Shown: positions 7,927 through 19,562 of the stretch, in pieces
Layout of the letters: every line of letters starts with the position of its first letter
Position numbering within the stretch: position 1 is the first letter of the stretch
Assembly: GCA_963696325.1 (NCBI GenBank)
Contig: CAVOJV010000006.1
Location: 62,001-126,000, forward strand
Direction of reading: 5' to 3'
Length of the DNA stretch: 64,000 bases
Source: CAVOJV01 sp963696325
Lineage (GTDB): Bacteria; Pseudomonadota; Gammaproteobacteria; Competibacterales; Competibacteraceae
Notes under the pieces: model-generated
Told to the model about the DNA's origin: nothing
Seen by the model: the letters and a program-made list of their open reading frames with translations, nothing else
The model's database searches: none
Program-made: the position numbers and the translations under genes

Positions 7927-8757
7927 ATGAGACTGCACTTTACCAAGATGCACGGCCTGGGCAACGACTTCGTGGTTATCGATGCCATCAGCCAGCCCGT
8001 GGAGTTCGCTGCGGCACAGATCCGCGCCATCGCCGACCGCCACTTCGGCGTGGGTTTCGATCAACTGCTGCTGGTAGAGGCGCCCACCACGCGGGCTACG
8101 GATTTCCGTTACCGCATCTTCAACGCCGACGGCGGCGAGGTGGAGCAGTGCGGCAACGGGGCGCGCTGCTTCGCCCGCTTCGTGCGCGACCGGGGCCTCA
8201 CCGACAAGAGCCTGATCCGAGTGGAGACGGCCGCCGGCAGCATTCAGCTTAGCCTCGAAGCCGACGGGCAGGTCACGGTGGACATGGGCGAGCCGCGTCT
8301 GGAGCCCGCCGCCATCCCTTTCCTCGCCAGGACCCGGGCCGAGCATTACCCTATCGCCGTGGCCGATATGGCCTTGCGAATTGGCGCCGTATCCATGGGT
8401 AATCCCCATGCCGTGCTGGTGGTGGAGAATGCCGACAGCGCCCCGATGGAACGTGTGGGACCGCTGTTGGAGCTCCATGAGCGGTTTCCGAATCGCGCCA
8501 ACGTGGGCTTTATGGAAATCGTGACGCGCAACCATATCCGCCTGCGGGTGTTTGAGCGCGGGGTCGGCGAGACGCTGGCCTGTGGCAGTGGCGCCTGCGC
8601 TGCCGTGGTCGTTGGGCGGGTGCAGGGACTTTTGGATGAGACCGTGCGGGTTGATCTGCCCGGGGGCAGCCTGCAAATCCGTTGGCAAGGCGAGGGCGGC
8701 GCGGTGCTTATGACTGGCCCCGCGACGCGGGTTTTCGAAGGATGGATTGAGCTGTGA
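7927..8757 (+). CDS. dapF: Diaminopimelate epimerase
   Basis: A 276-residue cofactor-independent epimerase converting LL- to meso-diaminopimelate for lysine and peptidoglycan synthesis. The two catalytic cysteines are visible: Cys75 in EQCGNGARCFARF and Cys219 in TLACGSGACAA. The N-terminal MHGLGNDFVVIDA is also diagnostic. The ATG at 7927 is used; a TTG at 7921 is in frame but less likely. The stop overlaps the GTG start of the DUF484 gene (GTGA), which suggests translational coupling in the operon dapF-DUF484-xerC. Confidence 0.97.
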   Translation: MRLHFTKMHGLGNDFVVIDAISQPVEFAAAQIRAIADRHFGVGFDQLLLVEAPTTRATDFRYRIFNADGGEVEQCGNGARCFARFVRDRGLTDKSLIRVETAAGSIQLSLEADGQVTVDMGEPRLEPAAIPFLARTRAEHYPIAVADMALRIGAVSMGNPHAVLVVENADSAPMERVGPLLELHERFPNRANVGFMEIVTRNHIRLRVFERGVGETLACGSGACAAVVVGRVQGLLDETVRVDLPGGSLQIRWQGEGGAVLMTGPATRVFEGWIEL

Positions 8758-9506
8758 GCAACGCGCAGGAAGACAACCTGACTGTCAACGATGAGATGGA
8801 GCAGGCAATCGTGGAGTACCTGCGCGCCCATCCCGAGTTCTTCAACCGCCATCTGGAGCTGGTCGAGACCCTGCGCCTGCCGTACCCCGGCCGACCGGTC
8901 GTATCGCTGTTCGAGCGTCAACTCCTGCTGTTGCGGGAGCAGAACGCGCAACTGCACAGCAAGATTCAAGCACTGGTGGCGGTGGCTCGTGACAACGGCC
9001 GGGTTTCCAAGCATATGCAGCGCCTGGCCCTGACCCTGATTGAAGCCACCGGTTTGGACGAGTTGCTGCAAGGCATCAAGAGCGTACTGCGGGATGAATT
9101 CAACGCGGACTTCACCGCCCTGCGCCTGGCGGCGCGGCCCGCGGAGGCAATTCTGGCGGACGAGCGCGAATTTCTGGCGCCTGCCGCGCTGACCTTGTTC
9201 GAACCTTTGCTACGCTCGGGAAAGCCGCTATGTGGACAGCTTAACGGTGAGCAGGTGCGCTATCTGTTCAGCGAGCCCGCCCCGCGCATCGCCTCGGCGG
9301 CACTGATTCCCCTGGAAGGGATTGGCTGGTACGGTTTGCTGGCGGTTGGAAGCGCGGATAAGGCCCGCTTCCATCTGGGCATGGGCACCCTGTTTCTGAG
9401 CCGCATGGGGGAGCTGATCAGCCATGCCTTGCAACCCTATCTGCGCTCGTTCAGTCCCGGACTGACTCCCCCTGTCCCTCCCTTTCCGAGCCTGGAAAGC
9501 CGATGA
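8754..9506 (+). CDS. DUF484 family protein (GAF-like)
   Basis: A 250-residue protein starting with GTG inside the dapF stop. The N-terminal sequence AIVEYLRAHPEFFNRHLELVETLRLP is characteristic of DUF484. A short coiled coil (RQLLLLREQNAQLHSKIQAL) precedes a GAF-like region (residues about 85-230). The function is unknown; its position between dapF and xerC is conserved in gammaproteobacteria. Its stop overlaps the xerC start (ATGA). Confidence 0.92.
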   Translation: MSNAQEDNLTVNDEMEQAIVEYLRAHPEFFNRHLELVETLRLPYPGRPVVSLFERQLLLLREQNAQLHSKIQALVAVARDNGRVSKHMQRLALTLIEATGLDELLQGIKSVLRDEFNADFTALRLAARPAEAILADEREFLAPAALTLFEPLLRSGKPLCGQLNGEQVRYLFSEPAPRIASAALIPLEGIGWYGLLAVGSADKARFHLGMGTLFLSRMGELISHALQPYLRSFSPGLTPPVPPFPSLESR

Positions 9507-10405
9507 ATTCAGTGCCGCCAGACTGGCCTAAACGCTATCTCGCCCATCTCGATCAGGAACGGCGCCTGTCCGCACTCACCGTCGCCAGTTATGGGCGCGA
9601 CCTGGCGACATTTGGCAATTTCTGCGCGGCCCGGCGTATCACCACCTGGGAAGTCGTGACCGTACAGCAACTGCGCGCCTTTATTGCCGAGCGGCACCGC
9701 GCGGGGCTGTCTGGTCGTAGTCTGCAACGCATGCTTTCCGCGCTCCGCGGCTTTTTTAACTATTTGCTGCGCGAAGGCCATGTCAGCCACAATCCCGCCC
9801 AGGCGGTACGCGCCCCCAACAGTCCGCGCCGGCTGCCGGCTACCCTGGACGTTGACCAGACCGCCCGTTTGCTGGACCAGGCCCCTGGGGATGTTCTGGA
9901 GGTACGCGATCATGCCATGCTGGAATTATTGTACTCATCGGGGTTGCGCCTGGGGGAGTTGGTTTCCCTGCGGTTAGGGGATGTGGATCTGGCGGATGCC
10001 AGCGTGCGGGTGACCGGCAAGGGCAACAAGACCCGCGTGGTGCCAGTGGGTAAAAAGGCGCAGGAAACCTTGCAACGGTGGCTGCAGCAACGCGCCGGGC
10101 TCGCGCGGGTACAGGAAAAAGCGCTGTTCGTCAGCCGTCTTGGGTGCTCCCTGACGCCCCGCGCCGTGCAGCAGCGTCTTACCCGCTGGGCCTTGCACCA
10201 TGGAGCGGAGGGGCATCTGCATCCGCATCTGTTGCGTCATTCCTTCGCCAGCCATCTGCTGGAATCCAGCGGCGATCTGCGCGCCATCCAGGAACTGCTG
10301 GGCCATGCCAACCTGAGCACCACGCAGATCTATACACATCTGGATTTTCAGCATCTCGCCAAGGTGTATGATGCTGCTCATCCGCGCGCCAGAAAACGGC
10401 GTTGA
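9503..10405 (+). CDS. xerC: Tyrosine recombinase XerC
   Basis: A 300-residue tyrosine recombinase that resolves chromosome dimers at dif together with XerD. The N-terminal SAM-like core-binding domain (residues 8-90) is followed by the catalytic domain with R149 (SSGLRLGEL), K173 (GKGNKTR), H242 and R245 (HLLRHSFASH), H268 (LLGHANL) and nucleophile Y277 (TTQIYTH). The start overlaps the stop of the DUF484 gene by 4 bp. Length is normal. It converges with engB, 54 bp away. Confidence 0.96.
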   Translation: MNSVPPDWPKRYLAHLDQERRLSALTVASYGRDLATFGNFCAARRITTWEVVTVQQLRAFIAERHRAGLSGRSLQRMLSALRGFFNYLLREGHVSHNPAQAVRAPNSPRRLPATLDVDQTARLLDQAPGDVLEVRDHAMLELLYSSGLRLGELVSLRLGDVDLADASVRVTGKGNKTRVVPVGKKAQETLQRWLQQRAGLARVQEKALFVSRLGCSLTPRAVQQRLTRWALHHGAEGHLHPHLLRHSFASHLLESSGDLRAIQELLGHANLSTTQIYTHLDFQHLAKVYDAAHPRARKRR

Positions 10406-10459
10406 TCGCGCTCCCCCAAGCCGTGCTTGAGGTGGTCGCCCTCGCGCTGAATCGGGCAT

Positions 10460-11101
10460 TTAGGGGGGGTTGGGCTGGTCAAGATAACCCAGCCACTCAT
10501 CCAGTTTGGAGTGCGCCTCGGTGATGCCTAGCCGCGTCAATGCCGAGAACAACTGCGTGCTGGCGTGCGGATAGTGCTGGTTCAGTGCTCGCCGCACGCG
10601 GTCCAGGACGGCCAGGGCGGGACCGCGCTTGAGCTTATCGGCCTTGGTCAACAGGATGTGACTCGCCAGGGGGCGTTGTTCGCACCACTCCAGCATCTGG
10701 CAATCCAGATCGGTGAGCGGATGGCGGATGTCCATCAGCAGCAATAAACCACGCAGGGCGCCACGGCTGTTGAAATAGCGCTCCAGGGTGCTTCGCCAGT
10801 GGCGGCGCACCACGTCCGGCACCTGGGCATAGCCGTAGCCGGGCAGGTCCACCAGATAGCGGCCGGGCTCTACCTGGAAAAAATTGATCAACTGGGTGCG
10901 CCCCGGAATTTTGCTGGTGCGGGCCAGGGATCTCTGGTGAGTCAGGGTATTCAGGGCACTCGATTTACCCGCGTTGGAGCGCCCGGCGAAGGCAACCTCG
11001 CAGCCATGATCGGGCGGTAATTGCCTGAGTTCATGGGCGCTGGTCAGAAAGTGTGTCGCCTGATAGCGGCTGTTCATGGTCGATGGGCTTGCTGTAGACA
11101 T
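10460..11101 (-). CDS. engB: Ribosome-biogenesis GTP-binding protein EngB/YsxC
   Basis: A 213-residue TRAFAC-class GTPase needed for large-subunit assembly. G1 is FAGRSNAGKSSALN, the Thr-containing G2 region follows (KIPGRTQLINFF), G3 is LVDLPGYGYAQVP, and G4 is LLTKADKL. All match EngB. It is transcribed away from the cytochrome c4 gene; this divergent pair is common in gammaproteobacteria. The 224 bp between 11102 and 11325 should carry both promoters. Confidence 0.95.
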   Translation of the reverse strand: MSTASPSTMNSRYQATHFLTSAHELRQLPPDHGCEVAFAGRSNAGKSSALNTLTHQRSLARTSKIPGRTQLINFFQVEPGRYLVDLPGYGYAQVPDVVRRHWRSTLERYFNSRGALRGLLLLMDIRHPLTDLDCQMLEWCEQRPLASHILLTKADKLKRGPALAVLDRVRRALNQHYPHASTQLFSALTRLGITEAHSKLDEWLGYLDQPNPP

Positions 11102-11325
11102 GATCTGGACGATACCTTGATATCGCCTTTACCGCCTTTGTTTATTGAACGTCTCAGGGGAAACTGGTATATAGCTTTGCTGATTTCGGCTAGCCGTCGG
11201 TAATGCTGGCGCCTTTCCCCCGACCTGACAAGGCTCCAACCGAACTGAGCGCCTCCCTAGACTTTGCTGATGGCCTCAATGGTTACTCTAAGCGATTTTC
11301 GGAATGGTACAGGAGTCATCTTAAA

Positions 11326-11934
11326 ATGAAAAAATTGTTTGCGATTACCGTAGCGTGTGCTCTGCTCGGCTCCCCGCTTACGGTCCTGGCTGCCGGTGAT
11401 GCTTCCGCCGGCAAACAAAAATCCGCCGCCTGTACCGCCTGTCACAATGCTGACGGCAACAGTGTCAATCCTCAGTGGCCGAAGTTGGCCGCTCAACATC
11501 CCGGCTATGTAGCTAAGCAACTCAATGACTTCAAGGCTGGCCATCGGGTCAACGCTATCATGAATGGAATGGCGACTCCGCTGAGCGAACAGGAGATGCA
11601 GGATCTGGCGGCCTATTTCGCCAGCCAGACGATCACTCGCGGCCAGGCTGATCCGGCGCTGGCGCCGGCCGGCGAGCAGCTTTTCCGCGGCGGCAATATT
11701 AACTCCGGCGTGTCCGCCTGCGCGGCCTGTCACGGTCCCGACGGCGCCGGCAATCCACAGGCCGGATTCCCCGCCCTGGCCGGGCAACACGCTGAGTATA
11801 TCGACGCCCAGTTACGGGCGTTCCGCGCCATGGAGCGTGCCAATGACGCGGGCCAGATGATGCGCAACATCGCCATGAAAATGACCGACGCGGACATCAA
11901 GGCGGTCGCTTCCTACATTCAGGGGTTACAGTGA
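11326..11934 (+). CDS. Dihaem cytochrome c4
   Basis: A 202-residue periplasmic dihaem cytochrome that passes electrons toward terminal oxidases. The signal peptide is MKKLFAITVACALLGSPLTV to about residue 23 (LAA cleavage). Two haem-binding motifs are seen, CTACH at residues 36-40 and CAACH at 132-136, each opening one of two tandem class I cytochrome domains; distal methionines are plausible at NGMATPLS and NIAMKM. The ATG at 11326 follows CAGGAG; upstream in-frame codons have no signal peptide. dsbA follows 227 bp downstream past a terminator. Confidence 0.93.
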   Translation: MKKLFAITVACALLGSPLTVLAAGDASAGKQKSAACTACHNADGNSVNPQWPKLAAQHPGYVAKQLNDFKAGHRVNAIMNGMATPLSEQEMQDLAAYFASQTITRGQADPALAPAGEQLFRGGNINSGVSACAACHGPDGAGNPQAGFPALAGQHAEYIDAQLRAFRAMERANDAGQMMRNIAMKMTDADIKAVASYIQGLQ

Positions 11935-11998
11935 GGTCTTGATTTGAAGATGGTCAACCAACGACGCTGAGGTCCGGTGCGGGCGTTAAGTCCTGCGA

Positions 11999-12023
11999 GG
12001 GTGGCCAGCCGGCCACCCTTTTT
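11999..12023 (+). terminator. Rho-independent terminator after cytochrome c4
   Basis: An eight-base stem GGGTGGCC/GGCCACCC with loop AGCC is followed by five T residues, 64 bp after the cytochrome c4 stop. It separates this gene from dsbA. Confidence 0.85.
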
Positions 12024-12161
12024 CTTTGTCGGTTGGCAAGCGTTCAGATCTGCCGAGCATATTCCCGGCGTGCCGCGGTCAACACTTGCTGATAAGCTGT
12101 CACCCGAAATATTCGTTAATCTGACATCTTCAAAGTTATCTTGTCCTACGGAGTTCTTCCC

Positions 12162-12806
12162 ATGAAGAATTTAATACGCGCGCTACTGGCTGGTTGGTTG
12201 GTCCTGCTGTGGTTGCCCTGGAGCGCCGTTGGCGACGTTACCGCTTCCTTTCAAGAGGGCGTCCATTACCAGCGCCTTGCCACGCCGGTCCCTACCGCCA
12301 CGGGCGATAAAATCGAGGTGGTTGAGCTGTTCTGGTACGGCTGCGGCCACTGCTACAGTTTGGAACCGGTCATCACAGCCTGGTTGGAGAAAAAACCAGC
12401 CAATGTAGAGTTCGTGCGCATCCCCGCCGTGCTGGGGCGCAACTGGGAGCCACACGCCCGCGCTTACTATGCTGCTCAGGCGCTGGGAGTGGCGGACAAG
12501 GTACACAAGCCGCTGATGGATGCCATTCATGCCCAGAAGCGTACTGTATTTAACGAGGAGCAACTGGCCGCATTCTTCGCCGAACAGGGCGTGGATAAAG
12601 AAGCTTTTCTGAAGGCCTACAGATCCTTCGAGGTGGAGACCAAGCTGCGGCGTTCCCAGCAATTGGTGCAACGCTATGGTATTGACGGGGTACCCGCCGT
12701 TATCGTCAATGGCAAATTTGTAACCAATGGCACGCTGGCGGGGTCCACGGCCAAGATTTTCGAAATCGTGGACTATTTGCTCGCCGAAGAAAGCAAGACG
12801 AGCTGA
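12162..12806 (+). CDS. dsbA: Thiol:disulfide interchange protein DsbA
   Basis: A 214-residue periplasmic disulfide oxidase. The N-terminal signal peptide MKNLIRALLAGWLVLLWLPW leads to a thioredoxin fold with the active site C61-G-H-C64 (FWYGCGHCYSLEP) and the cis-proline loop GIDGVPAVIVNG. CGHC differs from the CPHC of the E. coli enzyme but is common in Pseudomonas-like DsbA. The ATG at 12162 starts the signal peptide directly. It follows cytochrome c4 and precedes an exonuclease-family gene, a conserved arrangement. Confidence 0.93.
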   Translation: MKNLIRALLAGWLVLLWLPWSAVGDVTASFQEGVHYQRLATPVPTATGDKIEVVELFWYGCGHCYSLEPVITAWLEKKPANVEFVRIPAVLGRNWEPHARAYYAAQALGVADKVHKPLMDAIHAQKRTVFNEEQLAAFFAEQGVDKEAFLKAYRSFEVETKLRRSQQLVQRYGIDGVPAVIVNGKFVTNGTLAGSTAKIFEIVDYLLAEESKTS

Positions 12807-12874
12807 GCTGAACCGCCCTGGCGGAGTCGTTATAGGTGATTGTGTATTCCATTATGCTAGGCCAGAATCGATGG

Positions 12875-13639
12875 ATGAAACGACAACGCCTGCGCCTTCT
12901 GAGCTATAACATCCAGACCGGTTTGTCCACGGGTAGGTATGCCCATTACCTGACCCGGAGTTGGCAGCACGTGGTGCCGGTGCCGTCGCGCATGGTCAAT
13001 CTCGACGGCATCGCTCAGATCATCCCGGATTACGACATCGTTGCCTTGCAGGAAGTCGATACGGGCAGCTTGCGTAGTGGTTTTGTCAATCAGGCCAAAT
13101 ATCTGGCTGAACGCGGTGGGTTTCAGTACGTGTTTGACCAGCCCAACCGGCGCATCGGCGTCATCTCCCAGCACAGCAACGCCGTGTTGAGCCGCATTCA
13201 ACCCAGCCACCTTGAAGAGCACAGACTTCCTGGCCTGATTCCAGGACGGGGCGTGTTAAGAGTGTGTTTCGGCCAAGGCGAACACGCGTTGAATGTCTTT
13301 ATTGTGCATCTGGCCTTGGGCAAACGCGGCCGTTTACGCCAGATCGAGTTTCTGGCCGAACTCATCAGCGGTTATCGCCATGTCATCGTGATGGGAGATC
13401 TGAATTGCCGCTCCGACAGCCCGGAAATGAACGTGTTGTTGCAAGCGGCCGACTTGTGCGTGCCCGTTCCGGGACTGCATACTTTTCCCAGTTGGAGTCC
13501 GAATCGCCAGTTGGATCACATCCTGGTGTCGTCCTCCATCGAGGTGGAAAGCGTGTCCGTGCTGGACTATACATTTTCGGATCATCGGCCTATCGAGATG
13601 CAAGTAATTGTTCCAAAACAAACAAGTATGGTGGCTTAA
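12875..13639 (+). CDS. Endonuclease/exonuclease/phosphatase (EEP) family protein
   Basis: A 254-residue metal-dependent phosphoesterase of the EEP superfamily. Conserved blocks are LRLLSYNIQTG (Asn), IVALQEVD (metal-binding Glu), FIVHLALG, VIVMGDLNCRSDSPE (Asp/Asn) and TFSDHRPIEMQV (catalytic His). The substrate is unknown; DNA, RNA and phospholipid-like substrates all occur in the superfamily. The start is uncertain: ATG 12875, ATG 12854 and GTG 12836 are in frame. 12875 is chosen because homologues begin close to RLRLLSYNIQ; GTG 12836 has the better-placed GGAG. Confidence 0.85.
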   Translation: MKRQRLRLLSYNIQTGLSTGRYAHYLTRSWQHVVPVPSRMVNLDGIAQIIPDYDIVALQEVDTGSLRSGFVNQAKYLAERGGFQYVFDQPNRRIGVISQHSNAVLSRIQPSHLEEHRLPGLIPGRGVLRVCFGQGEHALNVFIVHLALGKRGRLRQIEFLAELISGYRHVIVMGDLNCRSDSPEMNVLLQAADLCVPVPGLHTFPSWSPNRQLDHILVSSSIEVESVSVLDYTFSDHRPIEMQVIVPKQTSMVA

Positions 13640-13658
13640 GGGTCATGGAGGGTGGCCG

Positions 13659-14543
13659 ATGTCCGTGTGGGCAAGACTGAGCGAGCATATCAGCACTACC
13701 ACGGGCAGCGTTTTCACGCTACAGGCTAAACAGGCCGTCGGCGGCGGTTGCATCAACAGCGCCTATCGCCTGCAAGGCGGCGGGCAGGATTATTTCCTGA
13801 AGTTGAACGCCGCCGACCGGCTCGCTATGTTCGAGGCCGAAGCGGCGGGCTTGTTGGAAATCGCCACCACCCAGGCAGTGCGGGTACCGCGACCCATCTG
13901 CTGGGGTTGCGCCGGCGATCGATCCTATCTGGTGCTGGAATACTTGCAGTTTGGTAATGCCCGCGAGAGCGCCATGGAAGCGCTGGGCGGGCAGTTGGCG
14001 CTGCTGCACCAGACCACTCGAATCAACTTCGGCTGGCACCGCGATAACACCATCGGTAGTACGCCGCAAATCAATGCGCCCTGCGCCGACTGGGTGACAT
14101 TCTGGCGCCAACACCGCCTGGGATTTCAACTGGATCTGGCGGCGCGCAACGGGTACGGGGGCGCCCTGCAGCGTGACGGTGGGCGGCTCATGGCGAGTTT
14201 CGCCGCTCTTTTCGAGGGCCACGCGCCGGTTGCCGCGCTGCTGCATGGAGACCTTTGGTCTGGTAACGCGGGCTGCGATGAGCGAGGCTGTCCCGTCCTT
14301 TTCGACCCGGCCATCTACTACGGGGACCGCGAAACTGATTTGGCCATGACCGAGCTGTTCGGTGGTTTTTCGCCCCGCTTCCATGCCGCCTACCGGGAAG
14401 CCTGTCCCGTGGATGAGGGTTACCGCGTGCGCAAGACGCTCTACAATCTCTATCATGTGCTCAATCACCTAAATTTATTCGGTGGCGGCTATCTGAGCCA
14501 GGCGCAGCGAATGATAGCCAGTCTGCTGGCGGAATTGGGCTGA
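13659..14543 (+). CDS. Fructosamine/ketosamine-3-kinase family protein
   Basis: A 294-residue small-molecule kinase of the fructosamine-kinase family, with an aminoglycoside-phosphotransferase-like fold. These enzymes phosphorylate sugar-derived lysine adducts to promote deglycation. Seen: VGGGCINSAYRLQGG (nucleotide loop), YFLKLN (Lys), LVLEYL (hinge), LLHGDLWSGN (catalytic Asp, near residue 195) and LFDPAIYYGDRETDLAMTEL (DPA motif typical of the family). The ATG at 13659 follows GGAGGGTGG. The gene begins 19 bp after the EEP gene and is probably co-transcribed. Confidence 0.9.
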   Translation: MSVWARLSEHISTTTGSVFTLQAKQAVGGGCINSAYRLQGGGQDYFLKLNAADRLAMFEAEAAGLLEIATTQAVRVPRPICWGCAGDRSYLVLEYLQFGNARESAMEALGGQLALLHQTTRINFGWHRDNTIGSTPQINAPCADWVTFWRQHRLGFQLDLAARNGYGGALQRDGGRLMASFAALFEGHAPVAALLHGDLWSGNAGCDERGCPVLFDPAIYYGDRETDLAMTELFGGFSPRFHAAYREACPVDEGYRVRKTLYNLYHVLNHLNLFGGGYLSQAQRMIASLLAELG

Positions 14544-14594
14544 GTTGCCAATGCTGGCACCTGCTTGATGAGCAAAACAGGACGGAAAGAGCCC

Positions 14595-17432
<2,838 letters not shown>

Positions 17433-17504
17433 GATTTTCCCGTGCTTCAAGCAAACTGTTACTATAAGAAATCGCAATGGTATGAGGCAAAGAGGTCCAT
17501 GAGT

Positions 17505-18893
17505 ATGAGCTCAGCGGTGGGAAAAAATGACGGAATGACGCCCACCGAACGCAAGGCCGCAGTGGCGCTGGCCAGCCTGTATGCGCTGCGCATGCTGGGG
17601 ATGTTTTTGATCCTGCCGGTCTTCGCACTTTACGCCCAGCACCTGGACGGGGCGACTCCCTTCCTGGCCGGTTTGGCTATCGGCATTTATGGTCTCGTCC
17701 AGGCCTGTTTGCAGATCCCCTTCGGGATGCTCTCCGACCGCATCGGGCGTAAGCGTGTCATTATAGCGGGTCTGGTAATTTTCGCCGTAGGCAGCGTGGT
17801 AGCGGCCCTGGCCGATTCCATCCTGTGGGTGATCATCGGCCGGGCCATCCAGGGGGGCGGCGCCATTCCGGCGGCGGTAATGGCCCTGGCGGCGGATCTG
17901 AGCCGCGAGGAACACCGCACCAAGGTGATGGCGGTGATCGGCGTCAGCATCGGAATTACCTTTGCAATGGCCATGGTGCTGGGCCCCATTCTAAACAGCT
18001 GGGTGGGCGTAACGGGAATTTTCTGGATCACCGCCGGCCTGGCGATAGGGGGTATCCTGATAACGCGGTTCGTGATTCCGCAACCGGTTCACAGCCGTCT
18101 TCACCGGGATGCCGAGCCGGTCCCGGTCCTGTTCAAGCGAGTGCTCAGCGATCCACAACTGCTGCGTCTGGACTTTGGTATCCTGATGTTGCATGTGCTG
18201 CTGACGGCGACCTTCCTGGCGGTGCCTCTGGCTCTCAAGGACGATGCCGGGTTTCCTGTCGCGCTACATTGGGAGCTGTACCTGCCCGCCTTGGTGTTAT
18301 CGATGGTGGCGGTGATCCCCTTCATCATCCTGGCGGAGAAACACCGGCGCATGAAACCGGTGTTCCTGGGCGCGATTCTGGCTCTGTGTATTACCGAATT
18401 GGGACTTTTGGACATTCATGACAGCGCGTTGGGCATAGGCATTTTGCTGTTTGCCTTCTTCACCAGCTTCAATCTGCTGGAGGCGACTCTGCCTTCCCTG
18501 ATCGCCAAGATGGCGCCCCCGGATGCCAAGGGAACCGCTATGGGTGTCTATTCCAGCACGCAGTTTCTGGGAGCTTTCATAGGTGGCGCCCTGGGTGGTT
18601 GGTTGCATGGAGTCTTCGGGCTTGACGGCATATTCGCTGGCGCCGCGCTCGCCGCGTTGCTGTGGTTTTTGGTGGCCTACACCATGAAAAATCCCCGCTA
18701 TCTCAGCAGTTATCTGTTGAACGTTGGTAGCGTCAGCGAGGCGGAGGCCCAGCACATCGCCATAGGTTTGACCCGAGTGCGGGGAGTCGCGGAAGCGGTG
18801 GTGATCGCCGCCGATGGGGTGGCCTATCTCAAGGTGGACCAGCATGCCCTGGATGAAGCGGCTCTGCGGGAATTCTCGGCGGTCGAGGTCTAG
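17505..18893 (+). CDS. MFS transporter, YajR-like, with C-terminal YAM-type domain
   Basis: A 462-residue, 12-helix major-facilitator transporter. The motif A loop GMLSDRIGRKRVI lies between helices 2 and 3, and the region up to about residue 395 is membrane. The soluble tail (SSYLLNVGSVSEAEAQHIAI, then GVAEAVVIAADGVAYLKVD) matches the ferredoxin-like YAM domain of E. coli YajR. The substrate is unknown. ATG 17505 is chosen because AGAGG lies nine bases before it; ATG 17499 is two codons upstream. The reading frame stays open far upstream antisense to uvrA, which is not coding. Confidence 0.88.
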   Translation: MSSAVGKNDGMTPTERKAAVALASLYALRMLGMFLILPVFALYAQHLDGATPFLAGLAIGIYGLVQACLQIPFGMLSDRIGRKRVIIAGLVIFAVGSVVAALADSILWVIIGRAIQGGGAIPAAVMALAADLSREEHRTKVMAVIGVSIGITFAMAMVLGPILNSWVGVTGIFWITAGLAIGGILITRFVIPQPVHSRLHRDAEPVPVLFKRVLSDPQLLRLDFGILMLHVLLTATFLAVPLALKDDAGFPVALHWELYLPALVLSMVAVIPFIILAEKHRRMKPVFLGAILALCITELGLLDIHDSALGIGILLFAFFTSFNLLEATLPSLIAKMAPPDAKGTAMGVYSSTQFLGAFIGGALGGWLHGVFGLDGIFAGAALAALLWFLVAYTMKNPRYLSSYLLNVGSVSEAEAQHIAIGLTRVRGVAEAVVIAADGVAYLKVDQHALDEAALREFSAVEV

Positions 18894-18926
18894 AATAATT
18901 GTATTAAACCATTTGGAGAAGCAAGC

Positions 18927-19400
18927 ATGGCCAGAGGTATCAATAAGGTTATTCTCGTCGGTAATCTGGGCAAGGACCCGGAAGTGCGTTACACCTCCAG
19001 TGGAGGCGCGGTCGCCAACATCACTGTCGCCACCAGCGAGGCTTGGAAGGACAAGCAGACCGGCGAGAGCCAGGAGCGCACGGAATGGCATAACGTGGTG
19101 TTCTTCGGCAAACTCGCTGAGATTGTCGGCGAGTATCTCCGCAAAGGCTCTCAGGTCTATATCGAAGGCTCGATCCGCACCGAGAAGTATCAGAAGGATG
19201 GCCAGGATCGCTACATTACCAAGATCGTCGCCAGCGAGATGCAAATGCTAGGCTCGCGCAGTGGCGGCAGCGCCAGCTTCGAACCCAGGGAGTCGCGTCC
19301 CCAGACTGCTTCCTCGGAAGCGCCGCCAGCCGCCAGGCCGGCGGGGCCGTCTGCGGTTCCACCCCCTGACAATGGCTTTGATGATGATATTCCGTTCTAG
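18927..19400 (+). CDS. ssb: Single-stranded DNA-binding protein
   Basis: A 157-residue SSB. The OB-fold opens MARGINKVILVGNLGKDPEV, followed by TEWHNVVFFGKLAEI and GSQVYIEGSIRT. The Pro/Ala-rich linker leads to the acidic tip FDDDIPF that recruits partner proteins. It follows the transporter by 33 bp and is divergent from uvrA. Accessory region B begins within about 160 bp of its stop. Confidence 0.96.
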   Translation: MARGINKVILVGNLGKDPEVRYTSSGGAVANITVATSEAWKDKQTGESQERTEWHNVVFFGKLAEIVGEYLRKGSQVYIEGSIRTEKYQKDGQDRYITKIVASEMQMLGSRSGGSASFEPRESRPQTASSEAPPAARPAGPSAVPPPDNGFDDDIPF

Positions 19401-19562
19401 GGGGCAACCCTCGAAGCGGCCAAGTTGCTCATGCCGACCGCGCCCCGCGTCAGTGTGCCGGCGCGGACTCTCAGCACGCGTAAGAGGTTGACGACTGGCT
19501 GGTTGAAAGCCGTACTCTTACTTGCGCGACTCCTCGAGAGGCTTGTGCTGCCTAATTGATGT

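Noticed and set aside
12836..12874. Longer N-terminus of the EEP-family protein from GTG 12836
   Set aside because: Kept only as an alternative: the ribosome site is good but the extra residues are unlike the family start.
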